Source of the DNA: Oscarella lobularis
Taxonomy: Eukaryota; Porifera; Homoscleromorpha; Homosclerophorida; Oscarellidae
Reading direction: 5' to 3'
Assembly: GCF_947507565.1 (NCBI RefSeq)
Contig: NC_089175.1
Location: 6,685,733-6,749,732, forward strand
Length of the DNA stretch: 64,000 nt
A model generated the notes under the pieces. The model had not been told where the DNA came from, made no database searches, and worked only from the letters and a program-made list of their open reading frames with translations. Positions within the stretch are counted from its first letter, which is position 1. Every line of letters begins with the position of its first letter. The translations under genes were made by a program, and so were the position numbers. Of the stretch, positions 15,001 to 27,682 are shown piece by piece.

Positions 15001-18000
15001 TTAGAATCAGAGTTTAGGCCCTCAACTTTATCTTCAGGCGCTTAGAATCAATGTTTAGGCCCTCAACTTATCTTCAGGCCCTTAGAATCAAAGTTTTGGC
15101 CTTCAAATTTCTCTTCAGGGCCTTAGAATCAAAGTTTAGGCCTTCAACTTTATCTTCAGGGCCTTAGAATCAAAGTCTAGGCCCTCAACTTTACCTTCAG
15201 GGCCTTAGAATGAGAGTTTAGGCCCTCAACTTTATCTTCAAGCTCTTAGAATGAAAGTCTAGGCCCTCAACTTTATCTTCAGGTCCTTAGAATCAGAGTT
15301 TAGGCCCTCAACTTTATCTTCACGTTCTTAGAATCAATGTTTAGGCCCTCAACTTATCTTCAGGCCCTTAGAATCAAAGTTTAGGCCCTCAACTTTATCT
15401 TCAGGCTCTTAGAATCAAAGTTTAGGCCCTCAACTTTATCCTTAGGTCCTTAGAATCAAAGTCTACGCTCTCAACTTTCTCTTCAGAACCTTAAAATCGA
15501 AGTTTAGGCCCTCAACTTTATCTTCAGGGCCTTAGAATCAAGGTTTAGGCCCTCATCTTTATCTTCAGGGCCTTAGAATCGAAATTTATGCCCTCAACTT
15601 TTTCTTCAGGGCCTTAGAATCAATTTTTAGGCCCTCAACTTATCTTCAGGTCCTTAGAATCAAAGTTTAGGCCCTCAACTTTATCTTCAGGTTCTTAGAA
15701 TCAGAGTTTAGGCCCTCAACTTTATCTTCACGTTCTTAGAATCAATGTTTAGGCCCTCAACTTATCTTCAGGCCCTTAGAATCAAAGTTTAAGCCCTCAA
15801 CTTTATCTTCAGGCTCCTAGAATCAAAGTTTAGGCCCTCAACTTTATCTTTAGGTCCTTAGAATCAAAGTCTAGTCTCTCAACTTTCTCTTCAGAACCTT
15901 AAAATCGAAGTTTAGGCCCTCAACTTTATCTTCAGGGCCTTAGAATCAAAGTTTAGGCCCTCATCTTTATCTTCAGGGCCTTAGAATCGAAGTTTATGCC
16001 CTCAACTTTTTCTTCAGGGCCTTAGAATCAATTTTTAGGCCCTCAACTTTATCTTCAGGCCCTTAGAATCAAAGTTTAGGCCCTCAACTTTATCTTCAGG
16101 TCCCTAGAATCAAAGTTTAGGCCCTCAACTTTATCTTCAAATCCTTTGAATCAAAGTTTAGGTCCTCAACTTTATCTTCAGGTCCTTAGAATCAATGTTT
16201 AGTCTCTCAACTTAATCTTCGGGTCCTTAGAATCAAAGTTTAGGTCCTCAACTTTATCTTCAGGCTCTTAGAATCAAAGTTTAGGCCCTCAACTTTATCT
16301 TCAGGTCCTTAGAATCAGAGTTTTGGCCATGAACTTTATCTTCAGGCTCTTAGAATCAAAGTTTAGGCCCTCAACTTTATCTTCAGGTTCTTAGAAACAG
16401 AGTTTTGGCCCTGACCTTTATCTTCAGGCCCTTAGAATCAATGTTTGGGCCTTCAACTTTATCTTCAGGGTCTTAGAATCAAAGTTTAGGCCCTCATCTT
16501 TATCTTCAGCGTCTTAGAATCGAAGTTTATGCCCTCAACTTTATCTTCAGGGCCTTAGAATCAATTTTTAGGCCCTCAACTTATCTTCAGGTCCTTGGAA
16601 TCAAAGTTTAGGCCCTCAACTTTATCATCAGGTCCCTAGAATCAAAGTTTAGGCCCTCAACTTTATCTTCTAATCCTTAGAATCAAAGTTTAGGCCCTCA
16701 ACTTTATCTTCAGGTCCTTGGAATCAGAGTTTAGGCCCTCAACTTTATCTTCATGTCCTTAGAATCAGAGTTTTGACCCTAAACTTTAACTTCAGACCGT
16801 TAGAATCAAAGTTTATACCTTCAACTTTATCTTCAGGTTCTTAGAATCATAGTTTTGGCCCTGAACTTTAACTTCAGACCCTTAGAATCAAAGTTTGGGC
16901 CTTCAAATTTCTCTTCAGGGCCTTAGAATCAAAGTTTAGTCATTCAACTTTATCTTCAGGGCCTTAGAATCAAAGTCTAGGCCCTCAACTTTATCTTCAG
17001 GGCCTTAGAATCAGAGTTTAGGCCCTCAACTTTATCTTCAGGCCCTTAGAATCAAAGTCTAGGCCCTCAACTTTATCTTCAGGCGCTTAGAATGAAAGTT
17101 TAGGCCCTCAACTTTATCTTCAGGCTCTTAGAATCAAAGTTTAGGCCCTCAACTTTATCTTCAGGTCATTAGAATCAAAGTCTAATCCCTCAACTTTATC
17201 TTCAGGCGCTTAGAATGAAAGTTTAGGTCCTCAACTTTATCTTCAGGTCCTTAGAATCAAAGTCTAGGCCCTCAACTTTATCTTCAGGTCCTTAGAATCA
17301 GAGTTTTGGCTCTGAACTTTAACTTCAGACCCTTAGAATCAAAGTTTGGGCCTTCAAATTTCTCTTCAGGGCCTTAGAATCAAAGTTTAAGCCTTCAACT
17401 TTATCTTCAGGGCCTTAGAATCAAAGTCTAGGCCCTCAAGTTTATCTTCAGGGCCTTAGAATCAGAGTTTAGGCCCTCTACTTTATCTTCAGGTCCTTAG
17501 AATCAAAGTTTAGGCCCTCAACTTTATCTTCAGGCCCTTAGAATCAAAGTCTAGGCCCTCAACTTTATCTTCAGGCGCTTAGAATGAAAGTTTAGGCCCT
17601 CAACTTTATCTTCAGGTCCTTAGAATCAATGTTTAGGCGCTCAACTTATCTTCAGGCCCTTAGAATCAAAGTTTAGGCCCTCAACTTTATCTTCAGGCTC
17701 TTAGAATCAAAGTTTAGGCCATCAACTTTATCTTCAGGTCCTTGGAATCAAAGTTTAGGCCCTCAACTTTATCATCAGGTCCCTAGAATCAAAGTTTAGG
17801 CCCTCAACTTTATCTTCAAATCCTTAGAATCAAAGTTTAGGCCCTCAACTTTATCTTCAGGTCCTTAGAATCAGAGTTTAGGCCCTCAACTTTATCTTCA
17901 TGTCCTTAGAATCAGAGTTTTGACCCTGAACTTTAACTTCAGACCGTTAGAATCACAGTTTATACCTTCAACTTTATCTTCAGGTCCTTAGAATCAAAGT

Positions 18001-20566
18001 TTAGGACCTCAACTTTATCTTCAGGTCCTTAGAATCAAAGTTTAGTCTCTCAACTTTATCTTCAGGTTCTTAGAATCGGAGTTTAGGCCCTCAACTTTAT
18101 CTTCAGGCCCTTAGAATCAAATTTAGGCGTTCAACTTTATTGTCAGGGCCTTAGAATCAAAGTTTATGCCCTCAACTTTATGTTTAGCTCATTAGAATCA
18201 TAGACCCTCAAATTTATCTACAGGGCCTTAGAATCAGAGTTTAGGCCCTCAACTTTATCTTCAGGTCCTTAGAATCAGAGTTTAGGCCCTCAACTTTATC
18301 TTCATGTCCTTAGAATCAGCGTTTTGACCCTGAACTTTAACTTCAGACCGTTAGAATCAAAGTTTATAGCTTCAACTTTATCTTCAGGTTCTTAGAATCA
18401 TAGTTTTGGCCCTGATCTTTAACTTCAGACCCTTAGAATCAAAGTTTGGGCCTTCAAATTTCTCTTCAGGGCCTTAGAATCAAAGTTTAGGCCTTCAACT
18501 TTATCTTCAGGGCCTTAGAATCAAAGTCTAGGCCCTCAACTTTATCTTCAAGGCCTTAGAATCAGAGTTTAGGCCCTCAACTTTATCTTAAGCCCTTAGA
18601 ATCAAAGTCTAGGCCCTCAACTTTATCTTCAGGCGCTTAGAATGAAAGTGTAGGCCCTGAACTTTATCTTCAGGCTCTTAGAATCAAAGTTTAGGCCATC
18701 AACTTTATCTTCAGGTCCTTAGAATAAAAGTCTAGGCCTTCAACTTTATCTTCAGGTCCTTAGAATCAGAGTTTTGGCTCTGAACTTTAACTTCAGACCC
18801 TTAGAATCAAAGTTTGGGCCTTCAAATTTCTCTTCAGGGCCTTAGAATCAAAGTTTAGGCCTTCAACTTTATCTTCAGGGCCTTAGAATCTAAGTCTAGG
18901 CCCTCAAGTTTATCTTCAGGGCCTTAGAATCAGAGTTTAGGCCCTCTACTTTATCTTCAGGTCCTTAGAATCAAAGTTTAGGCCCTCAACTTTATCTTCA
19001 GGTCCTTAGAATCAAAGTTTAGTCTCTCAACTTTATCTTCAGGTCCTTAGAATCAAAGTTTAGGCCCTCAACTTTATCTTCAGGCCCTTAGAATCAAAGT
19101 CTAGGCCCTCAACTTTATCTTCAGGCGCTTAGAATGAAAGTTTAGGCCCTCAACTTTATCTTCAGGTCCTTAGAATCAATGTTTAGGCGCTCAACTTATC
19201 TTCAGGCCCTTAGAATCAAAGTTTAGGCCCTCAACTTTATCTTCAGGCTCTTAGAATCAAAGTTTAGGCCATCAACTTTATCTTCAGGTCCTTGGAATCA
19301 AAGTTTAGGCCCTCAACTTTATCATCAGGTCCCTAGAATCAAAGTTTAGGCCCTCAACTTTATCTTCAAATCCTTAGAATCAAAGTTTAGGCCCTCAACT
19401 TTATCTTCAGGTCCTTAGAATCAGAGTTTAGGCCCTCAACTTTATCTTCATGTCCTTAGAATCAGAGTTTTGACCCTGAACTTTAACTTCAGACCGTTAG
19501 AATCACAGTTTATACCTTCAACTTTATCTTCAGGTTCTTAGAATCATAGTTTTGGCCCTGAACTTTAACTTCAGACCCTTAGAATCAAAGTTTGGGCCTT
19601 CAAATTTCTCTTCAGGGCCTTAGAATCAAAGTCTAGGCCTTCAACTTTATCTTCAGGGCCTTAGAATCAAAGTCTAGGCCCTCAACTTTATCTTCAGGCG
19701 CTTAGAATAAAAGTTTAGGCCCTCAACTTTATCTTCAGGCTCTTAGAATCAAAGTTTAGGCCATCAACTTTATCTTCAGGTCCTTAGAATCAAAGTCTAG
19801 GCCCTCAACTTTATCTTCAGGTCCTTAGAATCAGAGTTTTGGCTCTGAACTTTAACTACAGACCCTTAGAATCAAAGTTTGGGCCTTCAAATTTCTCTTC
19901 AGGGCCTTAGAATCAAAGTTTAGGCCTTCAACTTTATCTTCAGGTCCTTGGAATCAAAGTTTAGGCCCTCAACTTTATCTTCAGGTCCCTAGAATCAAAG
20001 TTTAGGCCCTCAACTTTATCTTCAAATCCTTAGAATCAAAGTTTAGGCCCTCAACTTTATCTTCAGGTCCTTAGAATCAGAGTTTAGGCCCTCAACTTTA
20101 TCTTCAGGTCCTTAGAATCAAAGTTTAAGCCCTCAACTTTATCTTCAGGCTCTTAGAATAAAAGTTTAGGCCCTCAACTTTATCTTCAGGTCCTTAGAAT
20201 CAGAGTTTTGGCCATGAACTTTATCTTCAGGCTCTTAGAATCAAAGTTTAGGCCCTCAACTTTATCTTCAGGTCCTTAGAATCAGAGTTTTGGCCCTGAC
20301 CTTTATCTGCAGGCCTTTAGAATCAATGTTTGGGCCTTCAACTTTATCTTCAGGGTCTTAGAATTAGAGTTTAGGCCCTCAACTTTATCTTTAGCTCCTT
20401 AGAATCAAATTTTGGCCCTCAACTTTATCTTCAGGGCCTTAGAATCAAAGTTTAGGTCCTCAACTTTATCTTCAGGGCCTTAGAATCAAAGTTTAGGCCC
20501 TCAACTTTATCTTCAGGTCCTTAGAATGAAAGTTTAGGCTCTCAACTTTATCTTCAGGGCCTTAGC
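1..20566. repeat. 41-bp satellite array with higher-order structure
   Basis: About 500 head-to-tail copies of a 41-bp unit (core TTTAGGCCCTCAACTTTATC, then a variable TTCAGGTCCTTAGAATCAAAG-like half). Single-base deletions give occasional 40-bp units. Nested higher-order repeats are visible: positions 1-2915 recur at 3156-6070 (shift 3155 bp, 77 units less 2 bp) with very few differences; 7440-11035 holds three copies of an 1188-bp block (29 units less 1 bp); 16.7-19.5 kb repeats with a period near 1550 bp. Because 41 is not a multiple of three, open frames are short. The array starts before the window. No gene is seen in it. Confidence 0.98.
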
Positions 20567-20690
20567 TAGCCCGTGTAAGTTCGCTGTAATTTATTACAGG
20601 AGAGACCCGTTGGCTAACCCCCTGTAATTTCGCTGTAATTTATTACAGGAGATACCCGTTGGCTAACCCCGTGTAATTTCGATGTAATTT
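20567..20690. repeat. 49-bp tandem repeat, about 2.5 copies
   Basis: Directly after the 41-bp array comes a unit beginning CTAGCCCGTGTAAGTTCGCT and ending ACCCGTTGG. It appears in two full copies (48 and 49 bp) and one partial copy, and forms the junction to the next minisatellite. Confidence 0.85.
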
Positions 20691-21000
20691 TTGGGAGAAT
20701 TTGTGCTGGGACAATTTGTCCTGGGGACAATTTCTCCTGGGGCAATTTTTCCTGGGACAATTTGTCCTGGGGACAATTTGTCCTAAAGACAATTTGTCCT
20801 GGGACAATTTGTTCTGGGGACAATTTATCCAGGGACAATTTGTCCTGGGGACAATTTATCCTGGGACAATTTGTCCTGGGGACAAATTGTCCTTGGTCAA
20901 TTTGTCCTGGGGACAATTGGTCCTGGCACAATTTGTCCTGGGACAATTTGTCCTGGGACAATTTGTCCTGGGACAATTTGTCCTGGGGACAAATTGTCCC
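20691..21000. repeat. Palindromic 15-16 bp minisatellite
   Basis: About 20 copies of a unit containing GGACAATTTGTCC, an odd palindrome with perfect 6-bp arms around a central T, followed by TGG or TGGG. Each unit can fold on itself, and neighbouring units can also pair in inverted orientation. Open frames on both strands here are a by-product of the repeat and are not annotated as genes. Confidence 0.93.
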
Positions 21001-21257
21001 TCTTCCAATATTCGCGAAACCGCTCTGTACGTGTTGCCGTGCCATTCTATAGGCGTAGCAATGTGAAACTCCGATCGTTAATAGTTTATTTATGACGTCA
21101 CAATGTTAAACCATGTGAGGTCACGTGCTTATGTTAGCGCGCGCGTCTCGTTTCGAAGAAACACGGTTTCTGGCTCGTTTTCGACGATGCGAAGGTCCGA
21201 GCGACGTCAAAAGGTAAGTAGTAGATAGTTACGAAGCAGTTTAGAGCGTTCGTCGCC
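21001..21257. other. Unique spacer with CRE-like palindrome
   Basis: Single-copy sequence between two minisatellites. It contains TGACGTCA (21093-21100), a CACGTG (21123-21128) and a donor-like AAAAGGTAAGTAG near 21210. This could be a relict promoter or first exon, but no adjoining coding sequence is seen; the next 2.5 kb is minisatellite. Confidence 0.35.
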
Positions 21258-23815
21258 CGCGGAGTACGTACACCGCTTGCCGGAATATATACACCGCCTG
21301 CCGGCGGAGTACTTACACCGCCTGCCAGAATATATACACCGCCTGCTGGCGGAGTACGTACACCGCCTGCGAGAATATATACACCGCCTGCCGGCGGAGT
21401 ACGTACACCGCCTGCCAGAATATATACACCGCCTGCCAAAATATCTACACCGCCTGCCGGAATATATACACCGCCTGCTGGCGGAGTAGGTACACTGCCT
21501 GCCAGAATATATACCCCGCCTGCCAAAATATCTACACCGCCTGCCGGAATATATACACCGCCTGCTGGTGGAGTACTTACACCGCCTGCCAGAATATCAA
21601 CACCGCCTGCTGGCGGAGTACGTGCACCGCTTGACGGAATATATGCACCGCCTGCTGGAGGAGTACGTACACCGCCTCCCAGAATATATACACCGCCTGC
21701 CGGAATATATACACCGCCTGCTGGCGTAGTACGTACACCGCTTGCCGGAAAATATACACCACCTGCTGGCTGAGTACTTACACCGCCTGCCAGAATATAT
21801 ACACCGCCTGCCTGAATATATACACCGCCTGCCGGAATATATACACCGCCTGCCGGCGGAGTACGTACCCCGCCTGCCAGAATATATACACCGCCTGCCG
21901 GCGGAGTACGTACACCGCCTGCCAGAATATCTACACCGCCTGCCGGCGGAGTACGTACACCGCCTGCCGGAATATATACACCGCCTGCCGGAATATATAC
22001 ACCGCCTGCTGGCGGAGTACGTACACCGCTTGCCGGAAAAAATACACCGCCTGCTGGCTGAGTACTTACACCGCCTGCCAGAATATATACACCGCCTGCC
22101 TGAATATATACGCCGCCTGCCGGAATATCTACGCCGCCTGCCGGCGGAGTACGTACACCGCCTGCGGGCAGAGTACGTACACCGCCTGCCAGAATATATA
22201 CACCGGCTGCCAGATTATATACACCGCCTGCCGGCGGAGTACGTACACCGCCTGCCGGCGGAGTACGTACACCGCCTGCCGGCGGAGTACGTACACCGCC
22301 TGCCAGAATATATACACCGCCTGCCGGCGGAGTACGTACACCGCCTGCGAGAATATATACACCGCCTGCCGGCGGAGTACGTACACCGCCTGCCAGAATA
22401 TATACACCGCCTGCCGGCGGAGTACGTACACCGCCTGCGAGAATATATACACCGCCTGCCGGCGGAGTACGTACACCGCCTGCCAGAATATATACACCGC
22501 CTGCCAGATTATATACACCGCCTGCCGGCGGAGTACGTACACCGCCTGCCAACGGAGTACGTATGCAGCTTGCCGGAATATCTACACCGCCTACCGGAAT
22601 ATATACACCGCCTGCTGGCGGAGTATTTACACCGCCTGCCAGAATATCTACACCGACTGCTGGCGGAGTACGTGCACCGCTTGACGGAATATATACACCG
22701 CCTGCTGAAGGAGTACGTACACCGCCTGCGAGAATATATACACCGCCAGCGGCCGAGTACGTACACCGCTTGCCGGAATATATACGCCGCCTGCCGGCGG
22801 AGTACGTACACCGCCTGCCAGAATATTTAACCGCCTGCAGGAATATATACACCGGCCGCTGGCGGAGTACTTACACCGCCTGCCAGAATATCTACACCGC
22901 CTGCCGGAATACACCGCCTGCCGGAATATATACACCGCCTCTGGCGGAGTACGTACACCGCCTGCCGGAATATATACACCGCCTGCCGGAATACACCGCC
23001 TGCCAGAATATCTACACCGCCTGCTGGCGGAGTACGTACACCGCCCGCCAGAATATCTACACCGCCTGCTGGCGGAGTACGTACACCGCTTTCCGGAATA
23101 TATACACCGCTTGCCGGAGTATATACACCGCCTGCTGGCGGAGTACGTACACCGCCTGCGAGAATATATAAAACCGCCTGCCGGCGGAGTACGTACACCG
23201 CCTGCCAGAATATAAACACCGCCTGCCGGCGGAGTACGTACACTGCCTGCCAGAATATATACACCGCCTGCCAAAATATCTACACCGCCTTGTGGAATAT
23301 ATTCACCGCCTGCTGGTGGAGTACGTTCACCGCCTGCCGGAATATCTACACCGCCTGCCGGAATACATACACCGCCTGCTGGCGGAGTACTTACACCGCC
23401 TGCCAGAATATCTACACCGCCTGCTGGCGGAGTACGTACACCGCTTTCCGGAATATATACACCGCCTGCCGGAATATATACACCGCCTGCTGGCGGAGTA
23501 GGTACACCGCCTGCCGGAATATATACACCGCCTGCCGGAATACACCGCCTGCCAGAATATCTACACCGCCCTCTGGCGGAGTACGTACACCGCTTGCCGG
23601 AATATATACACCGCCTGCCGGCGGAGTACGTACACCGCCTGCCGGCAGAGTACGTACACCGCCTGCCAGAATATATACACCGCCTACCAGATTATATACA
23701 CCGCCTGCCGGCGGAGTACGTACATCGACTGCCGGCGGAGTACGTACAATGCCTGCCGGCGGAGTACGTACGCAGCTTGCCGGAATATATACACCGCCTG
23801 CCGGCGGAGTACGTG
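21258..23815. repeat. Mixed 21/24-bp minisatellite, open in several frames
   Basis: Two interleaved unit types: 21 bp (CACCGCCTGCCAGAATATATA) and 24 bp (CACCGCCTGCCGG then CGGAGTACGTA). Both lengths are multiples of three, so frames stay open on both strands. The longest is 572 codons on the minus strand (21134-22852), reading AGGVYILAGGVRTPP-like repeats; a 362-codon frame lies on the plus strand. Lack of frame preference and lack of conserved flanking coding sequence argue against a gene. The right edge abuts the 3' flank of the first collagen-FReD gene. Confidence 0.93.
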
Positions 23816-23976
23816 GTCAGAAAGTAAGATTTCGGCTCAGTCTTGAAGGTTCGAATTTTTAGTATTTATTTATGAATTTATCCTGGATGTTATTTTTCTC
23901 ATGTCAGCTTGCTGCATCAGGGTACGTTTATTTACCTCCAAACTCACACGGACAGGCAAGCACAGTGACAGAAAGG

Positions 23977-25394
23977 TTAGTCTCTTTCGTGCGGTTCATG
24001 CTTTTTTCTATATGTCATTTCGGAAAATGCCAAGGACGAATATTCTTTCCATGTATACCAAGTGATACGAGTCCAACGAGTACCTCTCCCATATGAACCA
24101 TTCAAGAAGTTACGAGAACAGACATTAAACCACCAACCACCTCCAGAAGAGGTACCACAGTGTCCACTCCACTTATCATTGTCTTGATCTTTCGTTGAAA
24201 ATTTTATCCCATTCGCGTTGTATGCTGCTCCAGACGCTGCAATTGAATCACCTGCTGTACCACTGTACCCACTAACGCTTAGCGTGTACTTGGAATTGGA
24301 GTTTCCTACATTGAAGCTACTGTACTTGGCATACGCACTGTTTCCTGAGTAGTCTTTCAATTCAATTCTTAATTCATTTGCTCTATTTACCAGCAAAAGC
24401 TGGTGAAGAGAAGTTAATCCAAGCCAGTAGTCTCCGCTATTATTGCCAAATCCTCTTTCGCATTCATTCCATCCACGATTAAAATCAACTGATCCATCTT
24501 TTCGTCTTTGAAAGACCGTCCATCCTCCGCCGTCAGTCTCCATGTCACAGTAGACAGGAATAAAGCCGATTCCGACAAAGGCAATTGTGAAGCTCCCACT
24601 GGAAAGATGGGGAGATCGTTTATGAAGACAAGAGCAATCACAGCCTTGCGAACTCAAAATAACTAAACATTTTTATTGTTCGATTTATAGTGGTCAATAC
24701 ATCGGAACCGTACCTCCAAGATTATCAAGTTGTATTTGCAGTTGTTCAATTTGCATGACACCAGGAGAACCTTGAATTCCTCGTTCACCTTTCTATTTTG
24801 AAAGACGTTCTTTACAACATCTGTTTTATTATTAGAACAGCACCTGTCCTTTGGGACCACGCTCCCCGTTGTGTCCTTTATCACCCTTTGGCCCAACGGG
24901 TCCTGTGACGCCAGAAAAACCTCGATTGCCTTTATCAGCTTTTGAGCCAGCCTTCCCAATCTTTCCCTTTTTGAAATAGTCAATTAGGATTTTGTATTTA
25001 CCTTTTTATTCTACAACTACCTCTAAACAGCTATATCCTCTTTCACCTTTATCACCTTTGAATCCCATTAGTCCTCTTTCTCCAGTAGGACCCTAAAACC
25101 ATCAATTGACGTATACCTATACCTATAGATCACTTTTCATAGCGACTACGTACCGCTCGTCCAACTGGACCAGGTGGTCCAAGTGGACCAATAGTGCCAG
25201 GTAAACCTTGAGGTCCTACAGGACCTGGCAATCCCTGAGGTCCAACGATGTGTTTATAATCACACGCAGTTGACGATGATGTCTAAGGCGCAGAAACAGA
25301 TTCTTTGGACCATAACATTGTGATGTATTCTTGCCTGAGAAGAGACCCTTGTCACAACGTAGAGCAGTAAGCAGGAAAGCAGCTGCGTTCTCAT
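23977..25394 (-). CDS. Collagen-FReD (ficolin-like) secreted lectin, copy 1, type A, intact
   Basis: Predicted secreted, trimerising pattern-recognition lectin of the ficolin type. Exons on the minus strand: 25394-25335 (signal peptide MRTQLLSCLLLYVVTRVSSQ), 25282-25154, 25092-25021, 24966-24844 (collagen), 24792-24714 (last triplets and short helical neck), 24662-23977 (FReD). They sum to 1149 bp in frame, 382 aa. Intron 1 is GC-AG (CAG/GCAAGA); the others are GT-AG. Collagen interruptions: CLE in exon 2 and GSKADKG in exon 3. The FReD keeps DCSCLHK, VYCDMETDGGGWTVFQRR, the calcium-site motif DQDND and the late HC/WWFNVC cysteine pair. AATAAA (minus) lies at 23927-23932, 45 bp past the stop. 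The 5' flank is unlike other copies and matches that of the CARD gene. Confidence 0.87.
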
Positions 25395-26044
25395 TGTTTT
25401 ACTGTAAGTGGCTTGAATGAAAATTTTCTTTTCCTGTGAGCTTTTATGATAACTTGATGAAGAGTTTTCAGGCGAAGAGAAGATATGAGAATGATGATAC
25501 TTGGTACGCGTCGCTCCTTTTACCTTCAAGTTTCTATTTGCATGAAACAATGACGTCATTTGGCTTTCGGCATGCTCAACCTTTGTGCTCCGGCCTTTTG
25601 CTTGAGGGACTCTGCAGGGACTCGTGGTAGCCCCCGAATTCACCGTACGTCACACTGAAAGCGTTTCTTGTGCAATTGCCTACAATGCACTCGATAAAAT
25701 TAGTTCTATTCATGCATAGACGGTTTTCGATTGTTTTTTCATCGAAGAGAGGCGCGCGCGTCGAACGCTGTCTCTCGTCAAAGCACGATGAAAAGAGAGA
25801 AAACTGTAGCTAATGACGTTCCGAGAAAGACTTGCGCCAATGCCGAGGAATTAAAAGCAATGCTCGCAATGGAAGCTCTATAGCTCGCGCTAAATGCTGC
25901 GTTGTTTTGTAGCTAATCTATTTTAAGAATAGTACCGTGCAGGGCGTATAAGCCATGCAACGATCACTTCATGAGCGTGCAGGCAGGCCCCAGCGACAGA
26001 AAAGTAAGTCTTTCTCATACTATTCATTTTTTTCTAAATTTCAT
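25395..26044 (-). promoter_or_regulatory. 5' flank of copy 1, homologous to the CARD-gene 5' flank
   Basis: From about 25440 to 25975 this segment aligns with 31870-32325, upstream of the CARD exon. Shared blocks include GGTACGCGTCGCTCCTTTTA, CTTTCGGCATGCTC and, near the far end, GCTAATCTATTTTA. TGACGTCA lies in the copy 1 version (25551-25558). The matching block begins just upstream of the copy 1 start codon, as though a lectin coding region had been placed behind a CARD-gene promoter and 5' UTR. Confidence 0.65.
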
Positions 26045-26353
26045 TTCAGAAATGCCAAGGATACCTATCTTCTCCATGTGTGCCAAGTAATATGATTTGG
26101 GCTAGTACCGGTCTTGTACAAACCATTCAGGAAGCTGCAATGACAAGCATTAAACCACCAACCACCTCCATAAGAAGAAGCACAGTCTTTGCCATCGTGA
26201 TTATCGTTGTCTTGATTTTTTGTCGAAAACTTCATTTCATTTACGTTTCCACTTAAGCTGAAGGGGAAATGTTTCATTGTTTGCCTGAGAAGACGCGTTT
26301 GTCACAACGTAGGCCAATAAGGAGAAGAGCAGTTGTGTTCTCATTGATTTCAT
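26045..26353 (-). pseudogene. Collagen-FReD copy 2, internally deleted
   Basis: The signal-peptide exon (26353-26285, starting MKSMRTQLL, close to copy 9 at 54 kb) is joined through intron-1 sequence directly to the C-terminal part of a FReD (about 26250 down to 26045). Collagen, neck and the N-terminal FReD half are missing. The FReD piece keeps NQDND and WWFNAC, but has a premature TAG after HITWHTWRR and a 1-bp deletion near the end. It is a deletion derivative of a copy-9-like gene. Confidence 0.85.
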
Positions 26354-27682
26354 AAGTGGTTTGAATGAAAGGTTAGTTCTTCTTGTGTGCATTTATGATA
26401 AATTTTAGATACGGAAGATACGGAATGACGCCATGCAGCTCCGTGGTATTTTCATATCTCGATTTCTTGAATCCATAAAAGGAGTTGTCCACGTGCGGGG
26501 GCAGAGTTGCACTTGCGCAAGACCACTTCGATCCTTTTCTCGGGACTCGAAGTCCCCGTGAATTTTGTTTCCGATGGGAAGCCATGCCTCGCCCACGTCT
26601 AATAATTCTGACATACCTCGTCTTTTCTAAAATATTAGAGGGGTGACACGCCCTCTTTCGACCGCTACTAACTACTGTACTCTGACGGCGGCGAAAGCCA
26701 CGCAACGGCGCCAATAATCCTCTCCCTGTCGAATGGTAGAAGGAGGGAATTTATTGAAAACGTGTACGTTTTGTCGAGCTGCGCTGCTGCGAGCCGTCGA
26801 AAACGAGGTAGAAGGCGAAAAGAAATGAACGTTTAATGTAAAATTCATCAACCAATCCGACGATTTAGAGGACAGAAAATTAGAGAACGTAAGATAAGGA
26901 GGACCATGCAGGGAGACCCACCTTATAATCGTATTCAAACGTCGAAATTTTGACTTGGACGATGGCGTATTCATTCAACAGACGACGCTACGGATCGAAA
27001 TCGCGAAAATAATTCCCGACTTCACCTATTTCCGAAATAAGGAGCTCTGCGATCCCTAAATCGACTCGTCCGCGTTATGAAAGTCGAATTCATGGCACAC
27101 AATCGACTAGAATGGAGCTTGTTCGCTCACGGACAGAGAAGATCGAGACGCGCGAAGAATTTCGCGAAAGGCACATTGAAAGTCTCTAACTCTATTACCG
27201 GCTTTGGAAAGCGTGCACAAGTACTTCGTCTATCTATATTGGTAAAAAATTAGATTCAAACTAAAAAAACCCATTCACTAATTTGTACATCTAGTTTTCC
27301 TGATTGCTTTGGACAAGGGCGTATTTATTCAACAAACAATGAAGAACTCGTTTGATATTATTGAGAGTTCAGTCAAGCCGTTTGCCAATGTACCAAGTAA
27401 TATTATAATATTGGTATTTGTACTGAATGAATCACGTTTGTTTTTCTGAGCAGGTGCTATATCCTAAGCTCTACTAATAGGCCAGTCAGAAAGTAGTGAG
27501 GTTTCGACTCAGTCTCGAAGGTTCTGAAGTCTCTTTCTAGTGTTTATTTATTTATTTATAATGGAAGTTAATTGTTGTCTTTTTCTCAGGTCGGCTGGCT
27601 GCGTCAGGGTACGTTTATTGACATCTAAATTCACACGGAGAGGCAAGCATAGCGACGGAAACGTAATTCTCTTCCATGCAGT
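26354..27682 (-). promoter_or_regulatory. Duplicated 5' flank of copy 2 and 3' flank of copy 3
   Basis: No gene is seen. The proximal promoter module lies upstream of the copy 2 signal exon: CCATAAAAGG 26473-26482, CACGTG 26490-26495, TTGCGCAA 26513-26520. From 26354 to 26998 the sequence matches 54178-54820; from about 27000 on it matches 55540 onward, so a 0.7-kb block present in the 54-kb copy is absent here. The 3' end holds T-rich sequence (minus AATAAA repeats near 27542-27560) and the conserved downstream element around 27600-27620. Small plus-strand ORFs here are shadows. Confidence 0.7.

Noticed and set aside
1-20566. TTAGG/TTAGGC strings in the 41-bp satellite suggesting a telomere
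   Set aside because: They occur once per 41-bp unit and never as tandem hexamers, so this is a satellite, not telomeric repeat.
1-20566. Regular repeats resembling a CRISPR array
   Set aside because: Units are contiguous with no unique spacers, and the surrounding genes are spliced eukaryotic genes.
21134-22852. 572-codon minus-strand open frame as a repeat protein gene
   Set aside because: Several other frames on both strands are equally open; the frame follows from 21- and 24-bp units.
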